DNA of 12,590 nucleotides from UBA2239 sp050177075. Lineage in GTDB: Bacteria > Pseudomonadota > Gammaproteobacteria > Burkholderiales > UBA9220. A model generated the notes under the pieces. That model was not told the DNA's origin, made no database searches, and saw only the letters and a program-made list of their open reading frames with translations. The stretch is taken from positions 1-12,590 of the forward strand of contig JBFXHL010000075.1 of assembly GCA_050177075.1 (NCBI GenBank). The letters run 5' to 3'. Positions 5,409-12,590 of the stretch are shown one piece after another; within the stretch, counting starts at the first letter, position 1, and the number at the start of each line of letters is the position of its first letter. The translations under genes were made by a program, and so were the position numbers.

Positions 5409-7438
5409 ACCGCGAACGCATCCTGGCGGTCCTGTATGACCTGGCGATGGTCGTCGGCGGCGAGGTCCGGCTCAAGCCCCTGCTGACCCGGACCCTGCAG
5501 CGTCTCCTCTATCACACCTCCTTCCCGGCCGGGGCGGTGTTTCTCGATTTGCCCCAGGGGAACGGCATGCTGGAGGCGCGCCTGGAGCTGGCGGTGGGGG
5601 ATTTTGACCTGGCCCGGCACGGCGGCAGCCCGCTGCGCCTTCCGGCGACCTTGCTGAACGGGCCGGCGGCCCTGGTGGAAGACGCTGGGCTGATCGACGC
5701 CCTGCCCTGCGCCCATGGTCGTTACAAAGTCTGCCTGCGCCTGCCGATGGACGGGCGTGGCGTGGTGCTGCTGTTCTCCCCCGTCCTGCCCGACACCCAG
5801 TTGCCGCTGACCGAGGTATTCCAGCCGGTGATGGCCAACCTGGCCAAGGCGGTCATGCTGTGCCGCCACAACGAGGCCTACACCCAATCCATCCTGTCCG
5901 ACCGGGACCAAGCCCTGGCCGGGCTGGAACGCTTTCGCGCCGCGCTCGATGCCTCTTCCGACGGCGCTTTTCTGGTGGACCCCATCGCCATGCGCTTCGT
6001 CGATGCCAACCGGACGGCCGAAATCCTCACCGGTTACAGCCGGGAAGAATTGCTCGGGCGGCGCCCGGAGAATCTGGTGTTCGAAGGGGACTCCCGCCGA
6101 CTGGCCGGCCTGTTCGTCGAAATGGTCGGAGGGCGGCAGGAGGCGGAGCTGGACACCTTCCTCCTGCGGCGGGACGGCAGCCGCATGCCGGTGGACGTGC
6201 GCCTCAATCTTTTCGCCTCCTCCCGCGGCGAGTGGCTGGTGATCGCCGTGGTGCGGGACGTCACCGAGCGCAAGCGGGCGGAAACGGCCCTGCGCAAGGT
6301 CAACCGTACCCTGCGTACCCTCAGCGCGGGCAACCTGACCCTGATCCATGCCACCGACGAAAGTCAGTTGCTGGGGGACGTGTGCCAGGTCATCACCGGC
6401 ATCGGCGGCTATCCCCTGGCCTGGGTCGGGCTGCTGGACAGCGACAAGGGCTTGGTGCTCCGGGCCCAGGCAGGTCTGTCGCGGGACGTGCCCGTGGCGG
6501 AGCTGACGTCGAGTTGCCGTACCGGCGGCGGGGAAGTCTGCCCCTGCGGTCAGACCTTGCTGGACGGGGAGCTGCGGGTGGTGCGCAAGCTTCCGGAGGC
6601 TTGCTGCGGCGGCGCCCGGTGGCAGGAAGAGGCTATCCGGCGAGGGTTTTCCTCCTACATCGTGCTGCCCCTCCATGTTCAAGGCGAGATGCTCGGCGTG
6701 CTGAACATCTATTCCGCCGAGGCCAGGGCCTTCGACGACGAAGAGGTGCGGCTGCTGTCGGAAATGGCCGCCGATCTGGCCTTCGGCATCGTCACCCTGC
6801 GCACCCGCAAGCAGCGGGACGCCTCGGAGGAGGCCTCCCGGCGGTACCTGGCGCAACTGCAAAAAACCCTGGAGCAGGCGGTGGCCGCCATCGCCCTCAC
6901 CATCGAAAAGCGCGATCCCTACACCGCCGGCCATCAGCGCCGCACCGCCCTCCTGGCGGTGGCCATCGCCAAGCTTCTCGGCCTGCCGCCGAAACAACAG
7001 GAGGGGTTGTACTTCGGCGGCCTGGTGCACGACATCGGCAAGATCAACGTGCCGGTGGAGATACTCAACCGGCCGGGGCGCATTTCGGAGCTGGAATATC
7101 AGATCATCAAATCCCACCCGGAGGTGGGCTACGAGATCATGAAGGACATCGAGTTCCCCTGGCCCGTGGCGCAGATGATCCGCCAGCACCACGAGCGCCT
7201 GGACGGGTCCGGGTATCCCCTCGGCCTGAAGGGCGACGCCATCCTGCTGGAGGCCCGCATCCTGTCGGTGGCCGACGTGGTGGAAGCCATCGCCTCCCAC
7301 CGCCCCTATCGGCCAGGGCTGGGGGTCGACGTCGCCCTGGAGGAGATCATCAGCCACCGTGGCGTCTTTTTTGACGAGGCCGTGGTGGACGCCTGCGTGC
7401 GGCTGTTCCGCGAACAGGGCTACCGTTTCGAGGCCTGA
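5405..7438 (+). CDS. PAS-GAF-HD-GYP cyclic-di-GMP phosphodiesterase
   Basis: The 677-residue product has, in order: an N-terminal module (about 1-155) I cannot assign firmly, perhaps GAF-like; a PAS domain (about 173-292, RFRAALDASSDGAFLVD to VVRDVTERKRAE); a GAF domain (about 305-465, with LGVLNIYSAEARAF); and an HD-GYP domain (about 488-677). The HD-GYP part has DPYTAGH (504-510), the HD pair H542/D543 in VHDIGK, HERLDGSGYP (596-605) and SVADVVEA (621-628), so the metal ligands look intact and it should cleave c-di-GMP. There is no GGDEF or EAL domain and no obvious membrane segment. The GAF domain has an unusual cluster of five cysteines (C371, C379, C381, C400, C401). It overlaps the FIST gene by four bases. 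It ends one base from the stop of a convergent gene, without a terminator. Confidence 0.92.
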   Translation: MNRERILAVLYDLAMVVGGEVRLKPLLTRTLQRLLYHTSFPAGAVFLDLPQGNGMLEARLELAVGDFDLARHGGSPLRLPATLLNGPAALVEDAGLIDALPCAHGRYKVCLRLPMDGRGVVLLFSPVLPDTQLPLTEVFQPVMANLAKAVMLCRHNEAYTQSILSDRDQALAGLERFRAALDASSDGAFLVDPIAMRFVDANRTAEILTGYSREELLGRRPENLVFEGDSRRLAGLFVEMVGGRQEAELDTFLLRRDGSRMPVDVRLNLFASSRGEWLVIAVVRDVTERKRAETALRKVNRTLRTLSAGNLTLIHATDESQLLGDVCQVITGIGGYPLAWVGLLDSDKGLVLRAQAGLSRDVPVAELTSSCRTGGGEVCPCGQTLLDGELRVVRKLPEACCGGARWQEEAIRRGFSSYIVLPLHVQGEMLGVLNIYSAEARAFDDEEVRLLSEMAADLAFGIVTLRTRKQRDASEEASRRYLAQLQKTLEQAVAAIALTIEKRDPYTAGHQRRTALLAVAIAKLLGLPPKQQEGLYFGGLVHDIGKINVPVEILNRPGRISELEYQIIKSHPEVGYEIMKDIEFPWPVAQMIRQHHERLDGSGYPLGLKGDAILLEARILSVADVVEAIASHRPYRPGLGVDVALEEIISHRGVFFDEAVVDACVRLFREQGYRFEA

Positions 7439-7439
7439 G

Positions 7440-7805
7440 TCAGGCGGCGAAGAGGGCCGAGTTGTCGGTGAAAATCAGGTACTGCCGAATCAGGCCGCTG
7501 TCGGTAAGGTAGAGCACGTTGGAAAAGGGCGCTTCCAGCGCCGATCCGTCAAGGCGGGTATAGCGCACCATGCCGTGGCAGACCAGGCCGGCCTCCACCG
7601 GCCACCAGTCGATCAGGCGGTGGGACAGGTCGCCCACGGCGCCGAAGAAACCCGCCACCGCCTCAGCGATGGCCTCCCGCCCGACGACGGGGGCCCCGCC
7701 GCCGAAGCGGAAGAAGCAATCCGGGGCGAGAAAGCGGGCAAATTCGACCACATCCTTGCGGTCGATGGCGGTGAAAAGCGCTTCGAGATTCGGTCTATCG
7801 GGCAT
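7440..7805 (-). CDS. Small NTF2/SnoaL-like protein, cytosolic
   Basis: This 121-residue protein resembles nuclear-transport-factor-2-like (SnoaL-type) proteins: an opening helix with LEALFTAIDRKDVVEFARFLAPDC, then PVVGREAIAEAVAGFF, then strands ending YLTDSGLIRQYLIFTDNS. Members of this fold range from isomerases to ligand-binding proteins, so no function is assigned. There is no signal peptide. I chose the ATG at 7805 because GGAGGG (7818-7813 on the minus strand) is seven bases upstream; an in-frame ATG at 7820 sits next to that site and would be a poor start. It runs divergently from another protein of probable NTF2 fold. Confidence 0.8.
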   Translation of the reverse strand: MPDRPNLEALFTAIDRKDVVEFARFLAPDCFFRFGGGAPVVGREAIAEAVAGFFGAVGDLSHRLIDWWPVEAGLVCHGMVRYTRLDGSALEAPFSNVLYLTDSGLIRQYLIFTDNSALFAA

Positions 7806-7898
7806 CGCAAATCCCTCCATGGGGTGGTGGCTTTATTTCGGCGGCAACGGCGACTAAGCTGAAGGCGGACACTTTAAAATCTCTGAAAGGACGGCTTT

Positions 7899-8321
7899 AT
7901 GAAACCGAGGCATTGGGCTGCAGTGGCGGCATTTCTTCTGACTTTCTTCCAGGTTCCCGCTTTTGCCGGGGAAGGCGAAAAGCTGGTGCGCCAATTCTGG
8001 AACGACATGGCGACGCAGAATATCGCCGCCATCGAAAAATACCTGGCACCGGGCTTCCAATCCATTCACCAGGACGGGGCGCGGGACCGGGCGGGCGAAA
8101 TCACCCTGCTCAAGGGGCTGAATATGAAGAAGTATTCCCTGAGCGACTTCAAGGAGACGGAAAACGGCCCTGTCGTTATCGTCACCTACTTCGCGTCCAC
8201 CCACGAAACCATCGGTGGCAAAGAGCTGTCGTCCAAGCCCGCGCCGCGCATGAGCGCCTGGCTGAAAACCGGCCAGGGTTGGCAACTGATCATGCATGCA
8301 AACCTTAACCCATTGAAATGA
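7899..8321 (+). CDS. Exported NTF2-like (DUF4440-type) protein
   Basis: The 140-residue product begins with a signal peptide: a KPRH basic start, a hydrophobic core (about 6-18) and PAFA with likely cleavage after A23. The mature part looks like a DUF4440/SnoaL-type NTF2 fold: KLVRQFWNDMATQNIAAIEKYLAPGFQSIHQDGAR at its start, a central strand pair with VVIVTYFASTHET, and WLKTGQGWQLIMHANLNPLK at the end. It is probably periplasmic; a ligand or reaction cannot be read. AAAGGA (7886-7891) lies seven bases before the ATG. A possible -10, TAAAAT (7875-7880), precedes it, but no good -35 is visible. The gene ends 34 bases from the convergent oxidoreductase, with a hairpin between them. Confidence 0.85.
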   Translation: MKPRHWAAVAAFLLTFFQVPAFAGEGEKLVRQFWNDMATQNIAAIEKYLAPGFQSIHQDGARDRAGEITLLKGLNMKKYSLSDFKETENGPVVIVTYFASTHETIGGKELSSKPAPRMSAWLKTGQGWQLIMHANLNPLK

Positions 8322-8326
8322 CCGTT

Positions 8327-8346
8327 GACCGGGCCAGAGCCCGGTC
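8327..8346. terminator. Perfect hairpin between convergent genes, possible bidirectional terminator
   Basis: GACCGGGC (8327-8334) and GCCCGGTC (8339-8346) form a perfect eight-base-pair GC-rich stem around the loop CAGA. It fills the short gap between the end of the NTF2-like gene (8321) and the end of the oxidoreductase gene (8356, minus strand). Neither strand has a T-run after the stem, so it is not a canonical intrinsic terminator; it may stall polymerase or protect transcript 3' ends. Confidence 0.5.
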
Positions 8347-8355
8347 TCCCCGCAC

Positions 8356-11300
8356 TTAGAGCAGCACCCGCTCGATGCCCCCGGCATTGACCTGGGCAAG
8401 GTACTGCTCCATCCAGTCCTCGCCCAAGAGGTGGCGGGCCATTTCCACCACCACGTAGTCGGCGTCCATGCCGGTGTCGTCCTGGTAGCGCCACAGGCCT
8501 TGGAGGCAGGAGGGGCAGGAGGTGAGGATTTTGGCGTCCCGGTGTTTGGCGTGGTCGCCCAGATCGTGGCGGATTTCCTCCAGCTTGCGGAAGCGCACCT
8601 GGGCCGCCACGTCGGGGCGGGACACGGCCAGGGTGCCAGCCTCGCCGCAGCAGCGGTCGTTGAGCTTCACCTCGGTGCCCATCAGCTGATTCACCACCTT
8701 GATCGGGCTGTGGGTCTTCATGGGGGTGTGGCAGGGATCGTGGTAAAGGTAGGTCTTGCCTTCCAGTCCGTCCAGTTTGTACCCCTTTTCCATGAGGTAT
8801 TCGTGAATGTCCAGCAGGCGGCAGCCGGGGAAGATCTTGTCGAACTGGTATTTCAGCAGCTGGTCCATGCAGGTACCGCAGGACACGATCACCGTCTTGA
8901 TGTCCAGGTAGTTGAGGGTGTTGGCGACGCGGTGGAACAGCACCCGGTTGGCGGTGGTGATTTCCTGGCCCTGGTCCTCGTGGCCCGCCGAGGTTTGCGG
9001 GTAACCGCAGCAGAGGTAGCCGGGGGGCAGCACGGTGACGGCCCCGGCGTGGAACAGCATGGCCTGGGTGGCGAGCCCCACTTGGCTGAAGAGGCGCTCG
9101 GAGCCGCAGCCGGGGAAGTAGAACACGGCGTCGGCGTCCTCCCCCGCCTTTTTCGGGTCCCGCAGGACGGGGATGAGGGTTTTGTCCTCGATGCCGAGGA
9201 GGGCGCGGCTGGTCTTGCTTGGCAGGTGGGGCGGCATGGGCTTGCCCAACCACTGGATGACCTGCTCTTTCGCCGCCGGCTTGCCGACGGTGAGGTGGGG
9301 GTGCTGGACGGATTTCAGCAGCCCCATGCGCTTGGCCAGCTGGTACCCCAGGCGCTGGGCCTTGTAGCCCCATTCGATCATGCCGGTGCGGATGGCCTTG
9401 ATGGCGCGGGGGTCGGTGGCGCCGAGGAAGGCCATGGCCGCGGCGGTGCCGGGGTTGAATTTCTTCTTGCCCTGCTTGCGCAGGAAGTTGCGCATGGCGA
9501 CGGAGACGTCGCCGAAGTCGATGTCCACCGGGCAGGGCTTGAGGCAGCGGTGGCAGACGGTGCAGTGCTCGCCCACGTCGCTGAACTCGTCGAAGTGCTT
9601 GAGGGAGACGCCGCGCCGGGTCTGCTCTTCGTAGAGGAAGGCCTCGATCAGGAGGGAGGTGGCGAGAATCTTGTTGCGCGGGCTGTAGAGCAGGTTGGCC
9701 CGGGGCACGTGGGTGCTGCACACGGGCTTGCATTTGCCGCAGCGCAGGCAGTCCTTGATCATGTCGGCGATGCCGCCGATCTCGGACTGCTCCATGATCA
9801 GGCTTTCCGTTTCCAGCAGGCTGAAGGACGGGGTGTAGGCGTTGCGCAGGTCGGCGCCGGGCAGCAACTTGCCCCGGTTGAAGTGGCCCAGGGGGTCGAC
9901 GCGGCCCTTGTAGGCGACGAAATCGGCCAGATGCTCGGGCTGGAGGAATTCCAGCTTGGTCAGGCCGATGCCGTGCTCGCCGGAGATGACCCCGCCCAGT
10001 TCCTGGGCCAGGCGCATGATGCGCTCCACGGCGCCGTTGGCCTCCTGGAGCATGGCGTAGTCGTCGGAGTTGACGGGGATGTTGGTGTGCACGTTGCCGT
10101 CGCCGGCGTGCATGTGCAGGGCGACGAAGACCCGGCTTTTCAGCACCTGCTGGTGGATGGCGTCGCAACGCTCCAGGATGGGCTGGTATTCCCGGCCGGA
10201 GAAAATGTCCTGGAGGGGGCGGCGCACCTCGGCCTTCCACGATACCCGCAGGGAGTGGTCCTGGAGGGAGCGGAAGACGGTGGCGTCGTTGTGGGGAGCG
10301 TCGAGGCTTTCCAGCCACGCCTTCCAACGCTGGCGGGTGTCCCGCACCAGCTTCTGGGCCAGTTCCCGCCGCGAGGCCAGCAATTCCAGGTCGGGGAGGG
10401 CCTCCTCCTCGTTCTTGGCCAGGGGCAGGTCCCCGCCGAGGAAATCCTCCAGGGCGTCGAGCAGCTTGAGCTTGTTCTTGATGGACAGCTCGATGTTGAT
10501 GCGTTCGACGCCGTCGGAGTAGTCCCCCAGGCGCTCCAGGGGGATCACCACGTCCTCGTTGACCTTGAAGGCGTTGGTGTGGGCGGCGATGGCGGCGGTG
10601 CGCGCCCGGTCGGCCCAGAATTTCTTCCGCGTTTCGGCGCTGACGGCGATAAAGCCCTCGCCGTGGCGGGCGTTGGCCAAGCGCACCACGTGGGAGGCGG
10701 CTTCGCCGGCGGCGGCTTCGTCGTCGGCCACCACGTCGGCCACCAGCACCATTTTCGGCCGCTCGGCCCGCTTGGCCTTGGTGGCGTAGCCCACCGCCTT
10801 CAGGTAGCGCTCGTCCAGGTGCTCCAAGCCGGCGAGCTGGGCGGCGGGGTGGCGGTCGAGGTAGTTCTTGATTTCCACGATGGCGGGCACCGCCTCGGCC
10901 ACGGTGCCGAAGAATTCCAGGCACACGGTACGGGTGTGGGCGGGCATGCGGTGGACGATGAAACGGGCCGAGGTGATGATGCCGTCGCAGCCTTCCTTCT
11001 GGATGCCCGGCAGGCCGGCGAGGAATTTGTCGGTCACGTCCTTGCCCAGCCCCGCCTTGCGGAAGCGGCTGCCGGGAATTTCGAGGATTTCCGGCTCGCC
11101 TTTCACCGTCTTGCCGTCCCGCTTGTAGCGGGTGATGCGGAAGCGGGCCAGGTCCACGTCATGAATCTTGCCGAGGTTGTGGTCGAGGCGCTCCACTTCC
11201 AGCCAATCGGCGTCCGGCGTCACCATGCGCCAGGAGGCCAGGTTGTCGAGGGCGGTGCCCCACAGCACGGCCTTCTTGCCGCCGGCGTTCATGGCGATGT

Positions 11301-12123
11301 TGCCGCCGATGCAGGACGCGTCCGCCGAGGTGGGGTCGACGGCGAAGACGTAGCCCGCCTCCTCGGCGGCCTCCATCACCCGCCGGGTGACCACGCCGGC
11401 GCCGCAGTGGATGGTGGGAACGGGGTGGTCCACCCCGGGCAGGGCAACCAGCTCGACGCCATTGTGGCGGTCCAGCTTTTCCGTGTTGATGACCGCCGAC
11501 TGACGGTCCAGGGGAATGGCGCCGCCGGTATAGCCGGTGCCGCCGCCCCGGGGGATGAGGGTCAGCCCCAGTTCGATGCAGGTGGCGACGATGCCCGCCA
11601 CTTCCTTCTCCGCGTCCGGGGTGACGACGACGAAGGGGTATTCCACCCGCCAGTCGGTGGCGTCGGTGACGTGGGAGACCCGGCTCATGCCGTCGAACAA
11701 AATATTGTCGCGGCGAGTGCGGTGGGACAGCTTCTTCAGGGCCTGGCGCCGCAGCTCGGCGACCCGGGCGAATTCGGCCTCGAACTCGTCCACCGCCCGG
11801 CGGGCGGCGTCCAGCAGCATGCCGACGCGCTCGTTGCCCTGGCGGCGCTCGGCGATGGCGTCCAGGCGGTGGCGCAGGGCGCCGATGAGGGCGGCGCGGC
11901 GGTCCGGATTGGTGAGAAGGTCGTCCTGCAGGTAGGGATTGCGGCTGACCACCCAGATGTCCCCCAGCACCTCGAACAGCATCCGCGCCGAGCGGCCGGT
12001 CTTGCGCTCGCCGCGCAGCTCGTTCAACACTTCCCACATCTCCGCGCCGAGGAAGCGGATGACGATCTCCCGGTCGGAGAAGGAGGTGTAGTTGTAAGGG
12101 ATTTCGCGGAGGCGGGCGGTCAT
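8356..12123 (-). CDS. Giant FAD-linked oxidase/Fe-S protein (DUF3683-type, D-lactate dehydrogenase-like)
   Basis: This 1255-residue protein fuses two functions usually encoded separately. An N-terminal region (about 1-140, DUF3683-like, beginning MTARLREIPYNYTSFSDREI) precedes a PCMH-type FAD domain (about 155-395, FAD loop PRGGGTGYTGG at 191-201). An FAD-oxidase C domain (about 400-755) has HMHAGDGNVHTN (670-681) and SGEHGIGLTK (714-723). Two [4Fe-4S] motifs follow (C792/C795/C798/C802 and C854/C857/C860/C864), then two CCG domains (C1006, C1038-C1039, C1082, C1085; and C1131, C1158-C1159, C1203, C1206). This matches GlcD plus GlcF joined, so it probably oxidises a 2-hydroxy acid such as D-lactate and passes electrons onward; substrate and acceptor are inferred. 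No signal or membrane segment is seen. The start is conserved in this family as I recall it, though only a weak GGA precedes it. Confidence 0.9.
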   Translation of the reverse strand: MTARLREIPYNYTSFSDREIVIRFLGAEMWEVLNELRGERKTGRSARMLFEVLGDIWVVSRNPYLQDDLLTNPDRRAALIGALRHRLDAIAERRQGNERVGMLLDAARRAVDEFEAEFARVAELRRQALKKLSHRTRRDNILFDGMSRVSHVTDATDWRVEYPFVVVTPDAEKEVAGIVATCIELGLTLIPRGGGTGYTGGAIPLDRQSAVINTEKLDRHNGVELVALPGVDHPVPTIHCGAGVVTRRVMEAAEEAGYVFAVDPTSADASCIGGNIAMNAGGKKAVLWGTALDNLASWRMVTPDADWLEVERLDHNLGKIHDVDLARFRITRYKRDGKTVKGEPEILEIPGSRFRKAGLGKDVTDKFLAGLPGIQKEGCDGIITSARFIVHRMPAHTRTVCLEFFGTVAEAVPAIVEIKNYLDRHPAAQLAGLEHLDERYLKAVGYATKAKRAERPKMVLVADVVADDEAAAGEAASHVVRLANARHGEGFIAVSAETRKKFWADRARTAAIAAHTNAFKVNEDVVIPLERLGDYSDGVERINIELSIKNKLKLLDALEDFLGGDLPLAKNEEEALPDLELLASRRELAQKLVRDTRQRWKAWLESLDAPHNDATVFRSLQDHSLRVSWKAEVRRPLQDIFSGREYQPILERCDAIHQQVLKSRVFVALHMHAGDGNVHTNIPVNSDDYAMLQEANGAVERIMRLAQELGGVISGEHGIGLTKLEFLQPEHLADFVAYKGRVDPLGHFNRGKLLPGADLRNAYTPSFSLLETESLIMEQSEIGGIADMIKDCLRCGKCKPVCSTHVPRANLLYSPRNKILATSLLIEAFLYEEQTRRGVSLKHFDEFSDVGEHCTVCHRCLKPCPVDIDFGDVSVAMRNFLRKQGKKKFNPGTAAAMAFLGATDPRAIKAIRTGMIEWGYKAQRLGYQLAKRMGLLKSVQHPHLTVGKPAAKEQVIQWLGKPMPPHLPSKTSRALLGIEDKTLIPVLRDPKKAGEDADAVFYFPGCGSERLFSQVGLATQAMLFHAGAVTVLPPGYLCCGYPQTSAGHEDQGQEITTANRVLFHRVANTLNYLDIKTVIVSCGTCMDQLLKYQFDKIFPGCRLLDIHEYLMEKGYKLDGLEGKTYLYHDPCHTPMKTHSPIKVVNQLMGTEVKLNDRCCGEAGTLAVSRPDVAAQVRFRKLEEIRHDLGDHAKHRDAKILTSCPSCLQGLWRYQDDTGMDADYVVVEMARHLLGEDWMEQYLAQVNAGGIERVLL

Positions 12124-12150
12124 GGCGGAAAATCCAACACTCTTTAGGGC

Positions 12151-12164
12151 GCGGCGGGGGCCGC
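12151..12164 (-). other. Short GC hairpin between the yqaA-like gene and the oxidoreductase gene
   Basis: GCGGC (12151-12155) and GCCGC (12160-12164) can pair around a four-base loop in the 57-base gap between two genes read in the same minus-strand direction. No T-run follows on the minus strand. An AT-rich patch lies beside it at 12165-12184 and could hold a promoter for the oxidoreductase, with TAAAAT-like hexamers but no convincing -35. The site might attenuate or separate the two genes; the evidence is slight. Confidence 0.2.
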
Positions 12165-12180
12165 ATTTGCGTATTTTATC

Positions 12181-12588
12181 TTATAACGCAGCCTGGGCCA
12201 CCACCAGGTAACGGGCGAGCTTGCCGATGCCCATGAACAGGGCCGCCAGCCAGGGATTCAGGCGCAGCCAGCCCCCCGCCACGCAGAGGGCGTCGCCGAC
12301 CACGGGGGCCCAGGCCAGCAGCAGGGCCGGGCTGCCGTGCTTGGCGATCCAGGCTGTTCCCTTGCCGGACGGGGCGTTGGGCAGGAAGCGGCCGAGAAGG
12401 TAGGACGTCATGCCGCCGAGCGTGTTGCCGAGGGTGGCGAGGCCCAGGGCGGGCCAATAGAGTTCCGGCTTGAATTTCAGCAGGGCGAACAGGGCCGCTT
12501 CGGAGCCGCCGGGGAGCAGGGTGGCGGCAAGGACCCCGGAGAGGAAAATGGCGGTCAATCCGGTGTCGCCGACGGTCCAGGTTTCCAA
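12181..12588 (-). CDS. YqaA family inner-membrane protein (5' end uncertain, at window edge)
   Basis: The 135 visible residues match the YqaA family (SNARE-associated/DedA-related; E. coli YqaA has 142 residues). Family landmarks are ATLLPGGSE (22-30), LGNTLGG (53-59), GRFLP (66-70), WAPVVGD (93-99) and GKLARY (122-127). Several hydrophobic segments indicate an integral inner-membrane protein; the physiological role of YqaA is not settled, while DedA relatives are linked to lipid transport and envelope homeostasis. A TTG at 12588 could be the start, and the length then fits the family, but the true start may lie beyond the window. The gene reads toward the oxidoreductase with a 57-base gap. 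Confidence 0.85.
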   Translation of the reverse strand: METWTVGDTGLTAIFLSGVLAATLLPGGSEAALFALLKFKPELYWPALGLATLGNTLGGMTSYLLGRFLPNAPSGKGTAWIAKHGSPALLLAWAPVVGDALCVAGGWLRLNPWLAALFMGIGKLARYLVVAQAAL

Positions 12589-12590
12589 CA

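Noticed and set aside
5354..7357. A 667-codon open frame on the minus strand opposite the HD-GYP gene
   Set aside because: The translation is rich in Gln/His/Gly/Val without domains, and it overlaps a complete PAS-GAF-HD-GYP protein on the plus strand.
7854..8399. A 181-codon minus-strand frame opposite the exported NTF2-like gene
   Set aside because: The plus strand has a ribosome binding site, signal peptide and recognisable fold; the minus-strand reading has none and runs through the hairpin into the oxidoreductase end.
8186..10924. A 912-codon minus-strand frame within the oxidoreductase region
   Set aside because: It is a shifted frame of the same gene, full of Arg/Pro/Gly, and it runs through the end of the NTF2-like gene.
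8431..12147. A 1238-codon open frame on the plus strand opposite the oxidoreductase
   Set aside because: It is a codon-bias shadow: high-GC genes keep the opposite frame open. The translation is low-complexity (Gly/Val/Ala/His-rich) with no motif, while the minus strand encodes a fully recognisable enzyme.

Overview
The window is high-GC DNA (roughly two thirds G+C by eye), with genes packed on both strands, and it looks like a betaproteobacterial chromosome, most likely Rhodocyclales-type. That placement rests on the overall character of the PhoB/PhoR pair, the HIT protein, the FIST/HD-GYP pair and the very large FAD/Fe-S oxidoreductase, not on a marker gene. It is housekeeping plus signalling DNA: I see no transposase, phage gene, tRNA, rRNA or CRISPR array, and no gene-free stretch longer than about 130 bases.

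Layout. (1) 65-2107, + strand: phoB and phoR, the phosphate-starvation response regulator and sensor kinase, in one operon. (2) 2104-4145, - strand: a two-gene unit, first a HIT-family protein with an N-terminal four-cysteine motif, then an unrecognised 543-residue protein carrying a PilZ-like signature. Its stop codon overlaps the phoR stop in a shared CTAG. (3) 4146-4274: a divergent promoter region. (4) 4275-7438, + strand: a FIST-domain sensor protein and a PAS-GAF-HD-GYP cyclic-di-GMP phosphodiesterase, overlapping by ATGA. (5) 7440-7805 (-) and 7899-8321 (+): two small proteins of probable NTF2/SnoaL-like fold, transcribed divergently, the second with a signal peptide. (6) 8356-12123, - strand: a 1255-residue fusion of a GlcD/D-lactate-dehydrogenase-type flavoprotein with a GlcF-type Fe-S/CCG-domain protein. 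(7) 12181 to the window edge, - strand: a YqaA-family membrane protein.

How they may work together. PhoR should phosphorylate PhoB at Asp53 when phosphate is low. The FIST protein and the HD-GYP enzyme are probably a ligand-sensing/c-di-GMP-degrading pair. The neighbouring 543-residue protein may be a c-di-GMP effector if its PilZ-like motif is real, which would make the middle of the window a small c-di-GMP locus. The large oxidoreductase probably oxidises a 2-hydroxy acid such as D-lactate and passes electrons through Fe-S clusters. I found no clearly unprecedented system. The points most worth a second look are the cysteine-rich GAF domain of the HD-GYP protein, the unassigned N-terminal module of that protein, and the PilZ-like protein.
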